53,422 nt of DNA from Coleofasciculus sp. FACHB-T130 (GTDB taxonomy: Bacteria; Cyanobacteriota; Cyanobacteriia; Cyanobacteriales; FACHB-T130), in the NCBI RefSeq assembly GCF_014695375.1, contig NZ_JACJOG010000047.1:1-53422 (forward strand), written 5' to 3'. The position numbers and the translations under genes are program-made. Shown piece by piece: positions 1 to 8,799 of this stretch (position 1 is the stretch's first letter; every line of letters begins with the position of its first letter). Under the pieces are notes generated by a model, which had not been told where the DNA came from, ran no database searches, and worked only from the letters and a program-made list of their open reading frames with translations.

Positions 1-141
1 AACTTAATTGAAATCTTATGGAAGTTTATGAAATATGAATGGATAGAGATAGAGGCTTATCGGGACTGGAAAAGTTTAGTAAAGTATGTCAAAAATGTGC
101 TAAAAAAAGTCGGAACCGAATATGTAATTAATTTTGCTTAA
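1..141 (+). mobile_element. IS630-family transposase, C-terminal end only (cut by window edge)
   Basis: The first 47 codons are open from base 1 to a TAA and encode a tail starting NLIEILWKFMKYEW and ending EYVINFA. The N-x2-E-x2-W arrangement is the usual surrounding of the third catalytic acidic residue in IS630/Tc1-type DDE transposases, followed by a typical short helical tail. The rest of the gene lies outside the window, so whether the element is complete cannot be judged. The following 100 bases are AT-rich and no clear terminal inverted repeat could be matched. Confidence 0.7.
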
Positions 142-251
142 GCACTTATCTGAATTCACATGGCTATGATAATATAGAAATCTAGTTACTGGCATACATT
201 ATTATTTTTGACTTTCAATCAAGTAGTATTTATTACACCCAAGTAGTGATT

Positions 252-995
252 ATGAATGATTATAAAGGATGCAATCACTGTCTGCATTATCGCCCTGATG
301 GAACCTGTGTTGCTTTTGACCCTGATTTTATTCCAATAACGATTGCTTCAGGACAAACAAAACATATCCAACCTTTACCAAATCAGGGAAATACAATTGT
401 TTATGAGCCAGCCGGAAAATCTATATTCTCCAGGCTGGATGAGTATCGGATGAATAACAAGCTGATGCGTGAAAGAATAGAGATTATAGAAGGCGACATT
501 ACTCAGCAACAAGTGGATGCCATCGTCAATGCTGCGAATGAATCCCTAATGGCTGGTGGTGGGGTTTGTGGAGCTATCCATCGTGCTGCTGGGTTAGGGC
601 TTGAGGAAGAATGTCTACAACTGAAGGTTTGCACGGAAGGCGATGCCAAAATAACAAAGGGCTACAACCTCCCAGCAAAGTGGGTTATTCACACGGTTGG
701 ACCAGTATGGGAAGGTGGCAGGTATGAAGAACATAAAGTGCTGGCTCAGTGCTATCGCAATTGCTTTGCTTTGGTAGAGCAATATAAAATTAAAACGGTA
801 GCATTTCCATCTATCAGTACAGGAGCCTATGGCTTCCCGGTAGAGAAAGCAGCAAAAATCGCAGTTTCTGAAGCTAGACGTTTTCTGGAGCGAAACACCT
901 CAGTTGAGAAGATAATGTTTGTTTGCTATGAAAAGCAGACTTATGACCACTACACTACCAATCTAGATGAAATTCTGCCAGCCAAACCCGAGTGA
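252..995 (+). CDS. Macrodomain protein with cysteine-containing N-terminal extension
   Basis: About 247 residues. The C-terminal two thirds is a macrodomain, a fold that binds ADP-ribose or removes it from proteins. It starts at the strand IEIIEGDITQQQVDAIVNAA and has the glycine loop GGGVCGAIHRAAG and the second ligand loop SISTGAYGFP. The first ~65 residues form a separate segment with C-x2-C-x7-C (GCNHCLHYRPDGTC) and a conserved-looking PLPNQGNTIVYEP stretch, possibly a small metal site. The ATG at 252 is preferred over a GTG two codons upstream; neither has a strong Shine-Dalgarno sequence. The gene stands alone next to a transposase end and is AT-rich, so recent arrival is possible. Hydrolase activity is inferred from family only. 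Confidence 0.85.
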   Translation: MNDYKGCNHCLHYRPDGTCVAFDPDFIPITIASGQTKHIQPLPNQGNTIVYEPAGKSIFSRLDEYRMNNKLMRERIEIIEGDITQQQVDAIVNAANESLMAGGGVCGAIHRAAGLGLEEECLQLKVCTEGDAKITKGYNLPAKWVIHTVGPVWEGGRYEEHKVLAQCYRNCFALVEQYKIKTVAFPSISTGAYGFPVEKAAKIAVSEARRFLERNTSVEKIMFVCYEKQTYDHYTTNLDEILPAKPE

Positions 996-1416
996 ATTAC
1001 TTCAGAAAAATATTTACAATTGCCATCTAATCGCCTATTTATTTCATAAATAATCAATTTCTTCTAGAGCGGCTACGAGGGGAAAATTATCAAGAGATAA
1101 CTCGCAGGAAATTCATAGCCAAAAATCTAAACATTTAAGCTAGCTACGTTGTGCAATCAACAAAACTCCTGAAAAGCGCGATCGCATTCTGAGCATGGTT
1201 GGTTATTTTCCATCCCAGCAGAAAATTGATTATGGGTAAAATGGAGCGTTTAGGTAACGAATAATTGCAAAAGACGCGATCGCTCCTTTGTCTCTGGGCT
1301 ATTAAAATAACGCCTAAAATAACGCCGCGCTGATGCCAGAAAATGTCAAACTAGATAGATAAGTTTTGTTAACGCAGCCATTAAAGCTGCGCTTCTAGAT
1401 AGCTAAATTGAAATTC
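996..1416. other. Intergenic region, no gene seen
   Basis: About 420 bases between the macrodomain gene and trpS. It contains HIP1-like GCGATCGC sites near 1176 and 1276 but no convincing open frame, RNA gene or strong hairpin. It presumably holds the trpS promoter. Confidence 0.5.
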
Positions 1417-2424
1417 ATGGTTAAGCAGCGCGTTCTCTCTGGGGTTCAACCAACGGGTAATCTGCATCTCGGTAACTACTTGGGAGCGATTCGCAACTGG
1501 GTAGAAGGGCAGAGTCAGTACGAAAATTACTTCTGTGTGGTGGATTTGCACGCGATTACCGCGCCGCACGATGCCAGCACCTTGGCTGAAAATACTTATA
1601 AAATTGCTGCTTTGTATTTGGCTTGTGGGATCGATTTGCAGTATTCCAGTATTTTCGTGCAATCCCACATCCCTGCACATAGCGAACTGACTTGGCTGCT
1701 GAATTGCATCACTCCCCTCAACTGGCTGGAAGATATGATCCAGTTCAAGGAAAAGGCAGTTAAGCAGGGAGAAAATGTCAATACTGGTTTGCTAGACTAT
1801 CCGGTGCTGATGGCGGCAGATATTTTGCTGTATCAGGCGGATAAAGTGCCGGTGGGAGAAGATCAGAAGCAGCACTTAGAATTGACCCGCGATATTGCGA
1901 ATCGGTTTAATTACCAATTTTGCCGGGAAAAGCCGGTGCTGAAACTGCCAGAGCCGCTGATTCGGACTGAAGGGGCGCGAGTGATGAGTCTGACGGATGG
2001 CACTCGGAAGATGTCGAAATCCGATCCTTCGGATATGAGTCGGATTAACCTGCTCGATACCCCAGAGCAAATCCAAAATAAGATTAAACGCTGCAAAACT
2101 GACTCAGTGCGCGGTCTAACTTTTAATGATTCGGAACGACCCGAAGCCCGAAATTTGCTGACGCTATACATGGTGCTTTCGGGCAAACCGAAGGAAGAAG
2201 TCGCAGCAGAGTGTCAGGATATGGGCTGGGGACAATTCAAGCCATTGCTGACGGAAACCACGATTAACGCCCTGAAACCGATTCAGGAAAAGTATCAAGC
2301 GGTGATGGATGACAAAGGCTATTTGGAGTCCGTGTTGCGCGATGGCAGGCAGAAAGCGGAAGCGATCGCGTCCGTTACTCTCGCCCAAGTAAAAGCTGCC
2401 CTTGGTTATTCGGTTCCCCTTTAA
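1417..2424 (+). CDS. trpS: Tryptophanyl-tRNA synthetase
   Basis: Class I aminoacyl-tRNA synthetase charging tRNA-Trp in the cytoplasm. The 335-residue length is normal for bacterial TrpRS. The protein opens with RVLSGVQPTGNLHLGNY, carrying the HIGH-type signature as HLGN at residues 17-20, and has an intact KMSKS loop at 198-202. The motif DKVPVGEDQKQHLELTRDIA is characteristic of the family. The ATG at 1417 is chosen over an in-frame TTG three codons upstream because family members start immediately before K/R-x-VLSG. It stands 50 bases ahead of the MetF-like gene and could be co-transcribed with it. Confidence 0.97.
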   Translation: MVKQRVLSGVQPTGNLHLGNYLGAIRNWVEGQSQYENYFCVVDLHAITAPHDASTLAENTYKIAALYLACGIDLQYSSIFVQSHIPAHSELTWLLNCITPLNWLEDMIQFKEKAVKQGENVNTGLLDYPVLMAADILLYQADKVPVGEDQKQHLELTRDIANRFNYQFCREKPVLKLPEPLIRTEGARVMSLTDGTRKMSKSDPSDMSRINLLDTPEQIQNKIKRCKTDSVRGLTFNDSERPEARNLLTLYMVLSGKPKEEVAAECQDMGWGQFKPLLTETTINALKPIQEKYQAVMDDKGYLESVLRDGRQKAEAIASVTLAQVKAALGYSVPL

Positions 2425-2474
2425 CCAGATATAAGTTATCAAGGATGGAAGCGATTAGTGATTGATGCTTCAGA

Positions 2475-3482
2475 ATGAGTTATTTAATTCAAAATTCAGC
2501 AGGAACGCGGGAACCCCGCCCCTACAAGACCAATTTGCGTACTGCTGTGGAATCGGGTGAATTTTTAGTGACCGCCGAGGTTGCCCCTCCCAAGGGCGGC
2601 GATCCTTCCGAGATGCTGAAAATGGCGAAAACCCTCGAAGGTCGGGTTCATGCGGTCAATATTACCGATGGCAGTCGGGCGGTGTTGCGGATGTGTTCGA
2701 TGGCGGCTTCGGTGATATTGCTCCAGCATGGAATCGAGCCGATTTGTCAGATTGCTTGTCGCGATCGCAACCGCATCGGATTGCAAGCTGACTTGATGGG
2801 TGCCCATGCGTTGGGAATTCGCAATATCTTAGCTTTGACTGGCGATCCTGTAAAAGCTGGAGATCATGCCGATGCTAAGAGTGTATTTGACCTAGAATCC
2901 GTGCGGTTGCTGGGATTAATCAAAAAAATGAATCTCGGCTTCGACTGGAACGACAAACCCTTGAGTGATGGGGCGACTGACTTGTTCGTGGGTGCGGCTA
3001 TCGATCCGCAATTAGCTAGCTGGTCGGGGTTGCAAAGTCGATTTGAGCGGAAATTAGCAGCAGGGGCGCAGTTTTTCCAAAGCCAGCTGATTTGCGATTT
3101 TGACCGCCTAGAAAAATTTATGGATCAAATCGCGGCTGGTTGTGGAAAGCCAATTTTGGCGGGAATTTTTCTGCTCAAATCTGCTAAGAATGCTCAATTT
3201 ATCAATCGATGCGTGCCTGGAGTAAATATTCCCGACCACATTATTGATAGACTCGCCGCTGCTTCAGATCCCTTGCAAGAAGGGATGTTAATTGCCGCCG
3301 AACAAGTCAAATTAGCTCGTCAACTCTGCCAAGGGGTTCATATGATGGCAGTGAAACGAGAAGATTTGATTTCGCAAATCCTCGATTTAGCCGGAATTCC
3401 ACCGCTGACTCCGGTGGTGACAGCAGGAGAAAGTAATGAACGCACAAACAACAAAGCAGTTGCCGATTCCGCCTCACTTTGA
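2475..3482 (+). CDS. Methylenetetrahydrofolate reductase-family protein
   Basis: 335 residues with the flavin-dependent MTHFR barrel. Visible are the early [12 protein letters not shown] strand with its catalytic-type glutamate, the ITDGSRA loop, [22 protein letters not shown] and a late PILAGIFLL strand. MTHFR reduces 5,10-methylene- to 5-methyl-tetrahydrofolate for methionine synthesis. The sequence departs from classical MetF in length and C-terminus, so it may be a family member with another folate or flavin role. Its 3' end overlaps the next gene by 47 bases, so the pair is translationally linked. Start is the ATG at 2475. Confidence 0.85.
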   Translation: MSYLIQNSAGTREPRPYKTNLRTAVESGEFLVTAEVAPPKGGDPSEMLKMAKTLEGRVHAVNITDGSRAVLRMCSMAASVILLQHGIEPICQIACRDRNRIGLQADLMGAHALGIRNILALTGDPVKAGDHADAKSVFDLESVRLLGLIKKMNLGFDWNDKPLSDGATDLFVGAAIDPQLASWSGLQSRFERKLAAGAQFFQSQLICDFDRLEKFMDQIAAGCGKPILAGIFLLKSAKNAQFINRCVPGVNIPDHIIDRLAAASDPLQEGMLIAAEQVKLARQLCQGVHMMAVKREDLISQILDLAGIPPLTPVVTAGESNERTNNKAVADSASL

Positions 3483-4494
3483 TGCCAAAAAGGTCGGGGA
3501 AGTCTGGCGGGTGCCTTATCAGCAACGGGCAGCGGATGCGAGGGAGTGGGCGAAAAAACACCAGATTTCAGCGGCGGCTGAGGACAAAACTCGCATTTGC
3601 CTATTGTTAATCGATGTCCAGAATACGTTTTGCATCCCCGATTTTGAATTATTTGTCGGTGGGAGAACGGGTACGGGTGCGGTAGAAGATAATCGGCGGC
3701 TGAGTGAATTTATTTATCGGAATTTGGGAGTCATCAGCGCGATCGCTCCCACAATGGATACTCACACGGCGATGCAAATTTTCCATCCCGTCTTCTGGAT
3801 TAACAACGCCGGAGAACATCCCACCGCCGCCGTGACGATGATTACACCGGAGGATGTTCACCAAGGTGTGTGGAAGGTGAATCCAGCCGTTGCCGGGATT
3901 GCTGGTGTCGATTACGCCGAACTTTCCTCACACGCTTTGCATTATGTCAAGCATTTGAGTGAAGCTGGTAAATATCCGCTGACGGTGTGGCCTTATCATT
4001 CCATGCTGGGTGGAATTGGTCACGCTTTGGTGTCAGCGGTGGAAGAAGCACTCTTTTTCCACTGTATAGCCCGGAATAGCCAAACGCAGTTTGAAATTAA
4101 AGGCGATAATCCTTTAACTGAAAATTATTCTGTCCTACGAGCGGAAGTTTTGGAAAGCGTAAATGGACGCCCGATTGCCCAGAAAAATACCAGCTTGATT
4201 CAACAGTTACTCGCGTATGATGCGGTGATTATTGCCGGTCAAGCAAAAAGTCACTGCGTTGCCTGGACAATTGATGATTTGTTATCAGAAATAACAGCAA
4301 AAGACGCTAATCTGGCGAAAAAGGTGTATTTACTAGAAGATTGCACCTCACCTGTTGTCGTTCCTGGAGTGGTGGATTACACGGATGGAGCAGAAGAAGC
4401 TTTTGCTAGATTTGCCGCAGCGGGAATGCATCTGGTTCAATCCACTCAACCCCTAGAAACCTGGGCTGACTTTCCTAAAATTGGGAATGGGTAA
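3436..4494 (+). CDS. Isochorismatase-fold cysteine hydrolase (nicotinamidase-like)
   Basis: 352 residues, longer than the ~200 usual for nicotinamidases. The catalytic triad of the family can be placed: Asp60 in [10 protein letters not shown], Lys147 in GVWKVNP, and Cys274 in KSHCVAWT. Such enzymes cleave amide or vinyl-ether bonds (nicotinamide, isochorismate, N-carbamoyl compounds). The extra length is an N-terminal ~50 residues and insertions around 190-240. AGGAGA sits six bases before the ATG, inside the end of the MetF-like gene, which supports this start and coupled translation. The substrate is unknown; the pairing with a folate-type enzyme suggests a shared pathway but this is inference. 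Confidence 0.85.
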   Translation: MNAQTTKQLPIPPHFDAKKVGEVWRVPYQQRAADAREWAKKHQISAAAEDKTRICLLLIDVQNTFCIPDFELFVGGRTGTGAVEDNRRLSEFIYRNLGVISAIAPTMDTHTAMQIFHPVFWINNAGEHPTAAVTMITPEDVHQGVWKVNPAVAGIAGVDYAELSSHALHYVKHLSEAGKYPLTVWPYHSMLGGIGHALVSAVEEALFFHCIARNSQTQFEIKGDNPLTENYSVLRAEVLESVNGRPIAQKNTSLIQQLLAYDAVIIAGQAKSHCVAWTIDDLLSEITAKDANLAKKVYLLEDCTSPVVVPGVVDYTDGAEEAFARFAAAGMHLVQSTQPLETWADFPKIGNG

Positions 4495-4510
4495 GTGAGT
4501 TTTGAATTTT

Positions 4511-4556
4511 AGAGTTTTGAGTAACAAGAGAGTTTTGAATAACAAGAGAGTTTTTT
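4511..4556. repeat. 18-bp tandem repeat, 2.5 copies
   Basis: AGAGTTTTGAGTAACAAG at 4511-4528 is followed directly by a copy with one difference at 4529-4546 and a partial third copy. It lies between the isochorismatase-like gene and the ATPase. This is typical short-tandem-repeat noise of filamentous cyanobacteria. Confidence 0.8.
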
Positions 4557-4631
4557 AATCTGAAAATTAAACCTTAAAAATTATTACCAATTACCGTTCA
4601 CCAATCGCCAATCACCCCTTACCAATTACCG

Positions 4632-5978
4632 ATGACTAGCAGCAACGATGCAATCCAGGCACTGCGCGAGGCTCTCCGATTTTCTCCGGATAATGTACCC
4701 TTGCGACAACATCTTGCAGAGACACTTTTGAGCCTGGGTCAGGCAGAGGAAGCCGAGCAAGAATACCGCCTCGCCTTAGCGCGATCGCCCGAAAATCAGC
4801 AGTTGAAATTGGGATTAGCTCGTGCCTTCTATCAACAAGGAAAACATCCCCAAGCGCTGGTAATTGTGGAAGATCAAATAAAGCGCTTGGATTGTCCAGC
4901 CGGTGCTTTTCTGCTTCATGCGCGTCTTCTTCTCAACACGGGGGCTGTGGAACAAGCTGTCCGTCAGTATCGCAGGGCAGTCGAAGCCGATCCGGCTGTC
5001 AAAGATGCTGATTTTGCCGAAAGGTTGGGAATTGGGGCACAGGAGGACGTTCAAGAGGTCGTAGACGGGAAAATTCGGGCAGGGGTGGGAGACTTTCCAA
5101 ACTCAGAAGAAGATACTCCAGTCGAAAAACCCGCGATCGGATTCCGAGATGTTGGCGGTATGGAAGCGGTCAAAGACGAAATTCGGATGAAAATTATTTA
5201 TCCCCTGAAACAGCCGGAACTGTACAAAGCTTACGGGAAGGCAATTGGGGGCGGAATTTTAATGTACGGCCCTCCGGGTTGCGGTAAAACTTACCTGGCT
5301 CGTGCGACAGCTGGCGAAATTAATTCTAGTTTCCTCTCTGTCGGAATTAACGATGTATTAGATATGTGGTTGGGCAACAGCGAACGCAATTTGCACGACC
5401 TTTTTGAACAAGCCAGACGCAACCAACCTTGCGTATTATTTTTTGATGAAGTTGATGCTTTAGCTGCCAGTCGTGCGGATTTGCGACAAAATTCTAGCCG
5501 CATGGTAATTAACCAATTCCTGTCAGAATTGGACGGCGTGAGGAGTTCTAATGAAGGGGTATTAATCCTAGCTGCAACGAACGCCCCTTGGCACTTAGAC
5601 TCAGCCTTCCGTCGTCCGGGACGCTTTGACCGCATCTTGTTTGTACCGCCGCCTGATGCAGAAGCAAGGGCGGCGATTTTGCGCTTGCTGTGTCGGGGTA
5701 AGCCAGTGGAGGATATTGACTACAACCACTTAGCCAAGAAAACTGAGAATTATTCAGGCGCAGACTTAATGGCAGTGGTGGATGTGGCAGTAGAAAAGAA
5801 GTTAGCGGAAGCGATGAAAGTAGGTATCCCGAAGCCACTGACTACCAAAGATTTAGCCTCGGCGGCGGGAAGCGTGAAACCTTCAACAAAAGAATGGTTT
5901 TCAACGGCTCGGAACTACGCCTTGTATGCGAATGAGAGCGGTTTGTACGATGACATCCTGAAATATCTGAAACTCTGA
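4632..5978 (+). CDS. TPR-AAA+ ATPase
   Basis: 448 residues. Residues 1-130 are three to four tetratricopeptide-like helix pairs (LRQHLAETLLSLGQAEEAEQ, LALARSPENQQLKLGLARAF). After a linker comes an AAA+ domain of the Cdc48/VPS4/spastin clade: FRDVGGMEAVKDEI, Walker A GPPGCGKT near 213-220, Walker B LFFDEVDA with Asp272-Glu273, sensor AATNAPW, and arginine fingers in FRRPGRFDR. A single ATPase domain follows the TPRs, so it probably works as a hexamer that remodels or unfolds a client held by the TPRs. Its stop overlaps the next start (TGATG), coupling it to the TPR-membrane protein. The client is unknown. Confidence 0.88.
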   Translation: MTSSNDAIQALREALRFSPDNVPLRQHLAETLLSLGQAEEAEQEYRLALARSPENQQLKLGLARAFYQQGKHPQALVIVEDQIKRLDCPAGAFLLHARLLLNTGAVEQAVRQYRRAVEADPAVKDADFAERLGIGAQEDVQEVVDGKIRAGVGDFPNSEEDTPVEKPAIGFRDVGGMEAVKDEIRMKIIYPLKQPELYKAYGKAIGGGILMYGPPGCGKTYLARATAGEINSSFLSVGINDVLDMWLGNSERNLHDLFEQARRNQPCVLFFDEVDALAASRADLRQNSSRMVINQFLSELDGVRSSNEGVLILAATNAPWHLDSAFRRPGRFDRILFVPPPDAEARAAILRLLCRGKPVEDIDYNHLAKKTENYSGADLMAVVDVAVEKKLAEAMKVGIPKPLTTKDLASAAGSVKPSTKEWFSTARNYALYANESGLYDDILKYLKL

Positions 5979-7234
5979 TGGGCGTACATTTGGAGCGTGC
6001 CGAAATCCTCATGGCTCAATCGCGTTATGAGATGGCGGCGCAGGAATTGCAGCAGGAATTAGCAGTCGATCCAGATAGCGCCCAGGCTTATGCGTGGCTA
6101 GGCTGGTGCTTGAGGTTTCTCAAGAAGTACGAGGAAGCAATAAAAGAAGCTGAGCAAGCAATTAAGCTGGCACCAGATTGGGAGAATGGTTATTACGTTC
6201 TGGGTTGGATTCTCTGCGATCGCAATCAGCTTCTGGAAGCTGAGAACGTAACCAAAGAGGCAATTCGCCTAAATCCTGAAAATGCCAACCATTTCATCCT
6301 ACTATCAAACATTCGAGTTAAACAAAAGCGATGGCAGGAGGCACTAGAAGCAGCGACGCAGGGGCTTAACATAGAGCCAGAGAATGTTGACTGTTTGAAT
6401 AACAAAGGAATTGCCCTATTCGAGTTGGGTCGAACAGAGGAGGCAATCGCTACGACTGAGCAAGCGATCGCGCTTGACCCGGAGAATGCCCTCAACTACA
6501 ACAACTTGGGATGGATGATACTGAATCGGGAAGGAAGCCCCACGAAAGCTTGGGAGTATTTCCGCCAAGCACTCCGACTCAACCCCAATTTGGAATCTGC
6601 ACAGGATGGACTCATCCAAGCGATCAAGTTAAAAAACCCACTATACAGACCAGTTTACAGGTGTGTAATATTCCCGTACCGCCGTTTACAACTAGGCAGA
6701 TTTTTGAGCGGGAAAGCTTTGTTGGGCTTCTTTGCCTGCTTGTGTTTGGGATTCCGTATATTGCTGAATCTTGCTGCAACTAATCCCAATCCTTTGATTT
6801 GGTTAGCGCTGATTGTTTTGTTTTGGTTAATCTTTTTGCCTTGGTTTGTAGACCTCTTTATAACCCTATTACTCCAACTGAAGTTTAAGCAATCCTATTG
6901 GCTCACGACTTTAGTTTGGGCAATACTAAGCGCATTTTATTTGTGGTTAATGACCGGAAATTCTAAAACTCTGTTTGCTCCCGTTTTATTCGGATTGTTG
7001 CTTCTGCCTGTATCGGCAACGTTCCGATCTTCAGCGGGGTGGCACAGCAGCCTCATGGTGGGATATACAACCATCATGGGGTTAGTTGGGCTGGCAGGGC
7101 TAGTTCTTCCATTACCAGGGCTACCTTTTGTAAGTGTTGACGTTTGGTTCTGGTTGACTTGGTTCATCGTTCTCGCATTGGGAACGCTTTTTTCCTTTTT
7201 TTTGAGCAGAAGAAGCTCTCCCAAGTTAAAGTAG
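5978..7234 (+). CDS. TPR protein with multi-pass membrane C-terminus (first copy)
   Basis: 418 residues. Residues 1-215 are about six TPR units (for example ALNYNNLGWMILNREG). From about 245 onward there are five or six hydrophobic helices (LLGFFACLCLGFRILL, PLIWLALIVLFWLIFL and others), so the TPR part is likely cytoplasmic and tethered to a membrane. The ATG overlaps the ATPase TGA. The protein is paralogous along its whole length to the product of the gene at 7345. The stop TAG overlaps a GTG that opens a vestige of the ATPase tail. Function unknown; it may recruit the ATPase to the membrane. Confidence 0.8.
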   Translation: MGVHLERAEILMAQSRYEMAAQELQQELAVDPDSAQAYAWLGWCLRFLKKYEEAIKEAEQAIKLAPDWENGYYVLGWILCDRNQLLEAENVTKEAIRLNPENANHFILLSNIRVKQKRWQEALEAATQGLNIEPENVDCLNNKGIALFELGRTEEAIATTEQAIALDPENALNYNNLGWMILNREGSPTKAWEYFRQALRLNPNLESAQDGLIQAIKLKNPLYRPVYRCVIFPYRRLQLGRFLSGKALLGFFACLCLGFRILLNLAATNPNPLIWLALIVLFWLIFLPWFVDLFITLLLQLKFKQSYWLTTLVWAILSAFYLWLMTGNSKTLFAPVLFGLLLLPVSATFRSSAGWHSSLMVGYTTIMGLVGLAGLVLPLPGLPFVSVDVWFWLTWFIVLALGTLFSFFLSRRSSPKLK

Positions 7235-7344
7235 TGCCTGAAAAAGAATGGTTTTTGACTGCTCGTAATGATGCCTTATATGCGAATAAGAGCAGTTTGT
7301 ACGACGACATCCTGAGATGACATCCTGAAATATCTGAAACTCTG
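7234..7344 (+). pseudogene. Vestigial C-terminus of the AAA+ ATPase between the TPR paralogues
   Basis: A short frame from GTG 7234 to TGA 7320 encodes KEWFLTARNDALYANKSS and then LYDDILR. The end of the intact ATPase upstream (about 5890-5978) reads KEWFSTARNYALYANESG and then LYDDILKYLKL. The DNA match continues through the AACTCTGATGGGC start junction of the following gene. A 13-bp tandem duplication (7303-7315 and 7316-7328, GACATCCTGA core) moves the stop forward. The piece is best explained as the left end of a tandemly duplicated segment covering the ATPase tail and the TPR-membrane gene. Confidence 0.85.
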
Positions 7345-8619
7345 ATGGGCATACATTTGGAGCGGGCACAGCTGCTGATTGAGCAGTCGCGGTATGAAAT
7401 GGCAGAGAAAGAACTGCGACAGGAACTGGCAATGGAGCCAGATAGTGCGATCGCGCATACTCTGCTCGCCCTGTGCTTGAATTATCGCCAAATGTACCCG
7501 GAAGCCACCCAGATGGCTCAGCGAGCGATTCGCTTGGCTCCCGATTGGGGGTACGCTCACTACGTCCTGGCTTATATTCTGTGCGATTACAACCAGCTTC
7601 AAGAAGCGGAAACAGTACTGAAAGAGGCTTTGCGGCTGAGTCCTGATAACCCCAGCTACTTCGCCCTGCTCTCGCGCATCCGATATAATCTACAGCTTTG
7701 GCACTCAGCACTAGAAGCGGCAACCGAAGGGCTTGTCGTTGACCCAGAGGACGTGGAGTGCCTAAATTACCGAGCGATGTGTCTGATGCAACTCGGTCGC
7801 TTACCAGAAGCTCAGGCGGTTATTGAGAGTGCGATCGCGCTTGACCCAGAATATGCAGGAAGCTATGCCAACCGCGGCTGGATACTCCTGGCGCAGGGAG
7901 GATATCCCGCTAAAGCCTTAGAGTGTTTCCGCGAAGCACTACGGCTTCAACCAACCTTTGAGTGGGCGCGACGGGGAATCGTCGAAGCGCTCAAGGCAAA
8001 GAACCCGCTCTACAGGCTGATGCTGCGCTACTTCCTGTGGAGTTCTAGGCTGAGTAACGGAGCTAGGTTGGGCTTCAGTATCGGCTTGTACTTCGCTTTC
8101 CGCCTGCTAGTGGGCGGCATCGCTGCAAGTAGCAACCCTTTGCTGTGGTTCGTGGTGATTGCCTACTGTCTGTTTGTCCTGCTTACCTGGATTGCTGACC
8201 CCTTATTCACCTTATTACTCCGGTTTGACCGCTTCGGGCGATTAACCCTTTCCGAACAAGAGGTTAAAAACTCAAATTTAGTCGGGGCAGTATTTCTAAG
8301 CATCTTAATGGCAATTGGTCTGTGGTTGGTGACTAAAAACACCAACATCCTCATCGTCGCCCTCTCACTAGGACTTTTGTTGCTACCGATAACGGCGATG
8401 TTAAATTGTCCGGCAGGATGGCCCAGAAAGTTCATGGCAACCTACACGATCGTTTTAGCGATCGCATGGCTGGCGGCTATTGGTCTATCATTAGCCGAGC
8501 CGCCTCTGGGAGAAATTGGCGTTCAGTTTGCCGGAATTTCCCTAGCTTTTTTCTGGCTTGGTTCGATACTTTCGAGCTGGTTGGCAACTATACTGATGGG
8601 CGTCAAAACAAAGCAGTGA
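7345..8619 (+). CDS. TPR protein with multi-pass membrane C-terminus (second copy)
   Basis: 424 residues, paralogue of the preceding TPR-membrane protein. Both begin MG(V/I)HLERA, carry an SRYEMA segment, have the same series of TPR units to about residue 215, a KNPLYR hinge, and then several membrane helices (LLVGGIAASSNPLLWFVVIAY, LFVLLTWIADPLFTLLL). The second copy is richer in arginine codons and more GC-rich than the first, so the two have diverged for some time. The start retains the TGATG context inherited from the ATPase junction, but the reading frame before it is now broken. Function unknown. Confidence 0.8.
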   Translation: MGIHLERAQLLIEQSRYEMAEKELRQELAMEPDSAIAHTLLALCLNYRQMYPEATQMAQRAIRLAPDWGYAHYVLAYILCDYNQLQEAETVLKEALRLSPDNPSYFALLSRIRYNLQLWHSALEAATEGLVVDPEDVECLNYRAMCLMQLGRLPEAQAVIESAIALDPEYAGSYANRGWILLAQGGYPAKALECFREALRLQPTFEWARRGIVEALKAKNPLYRLMLRYFLWSSRLSNGARLGFSIGLYFAFRLLVGGIAASSNPLLWFVVIAYCLFVLLTWIADPLFTLLLRFDRFGRLTLSEQEVKNSNLVGAVFLSILMAIGLWLVTKNTNILIVALSLGLLLLPITAMLNCPAGWPRKFMATYTIVLAIAWLAAIGLSLAEPPLGEIGVQFAGISLAFFWLGSILSSWLATILMGVKTKQ

Positions 8620-8715
8620 GTGCGAGCATTTCAAGTATGTTTTCTTTACCTGAAAACCCTTCTCAAAGGTATTCCCTATAGGTTTTTAAAGCAGTTAAAA
8701 GGTTAAAAATATTTT

Positions 8716-8760
8716 CTCAACACTTTTAAGCTCAACACTTTTAAGCTCAACACTTTTAAA
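8716..8760. repeat. 15-bp tandem repeat, three copies
   Basis: CTCAACACTTTTAAG at 8716, 8731 and 8746, the last copy ending in A. It lies between the convergent TPR and anti-sigma genes. Confidence 0.85.
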
Positions 8761-8799
8761 ATACCTCCCAATATTCCAGCGCTCGTTGCTTCCCCTCTG

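Noticed and set aside
1381-1680. 99-codon minus-strand frame over the start of trpS
   Set aside because: Lies opposite a conserved synthetase N-terminus.
7226-7723. 165-codon open frame on the minus strand
   Set aside because: Antisense to the second TPR-membrane gene and the ATPase vestige; low-quality composition and no ribosome site.
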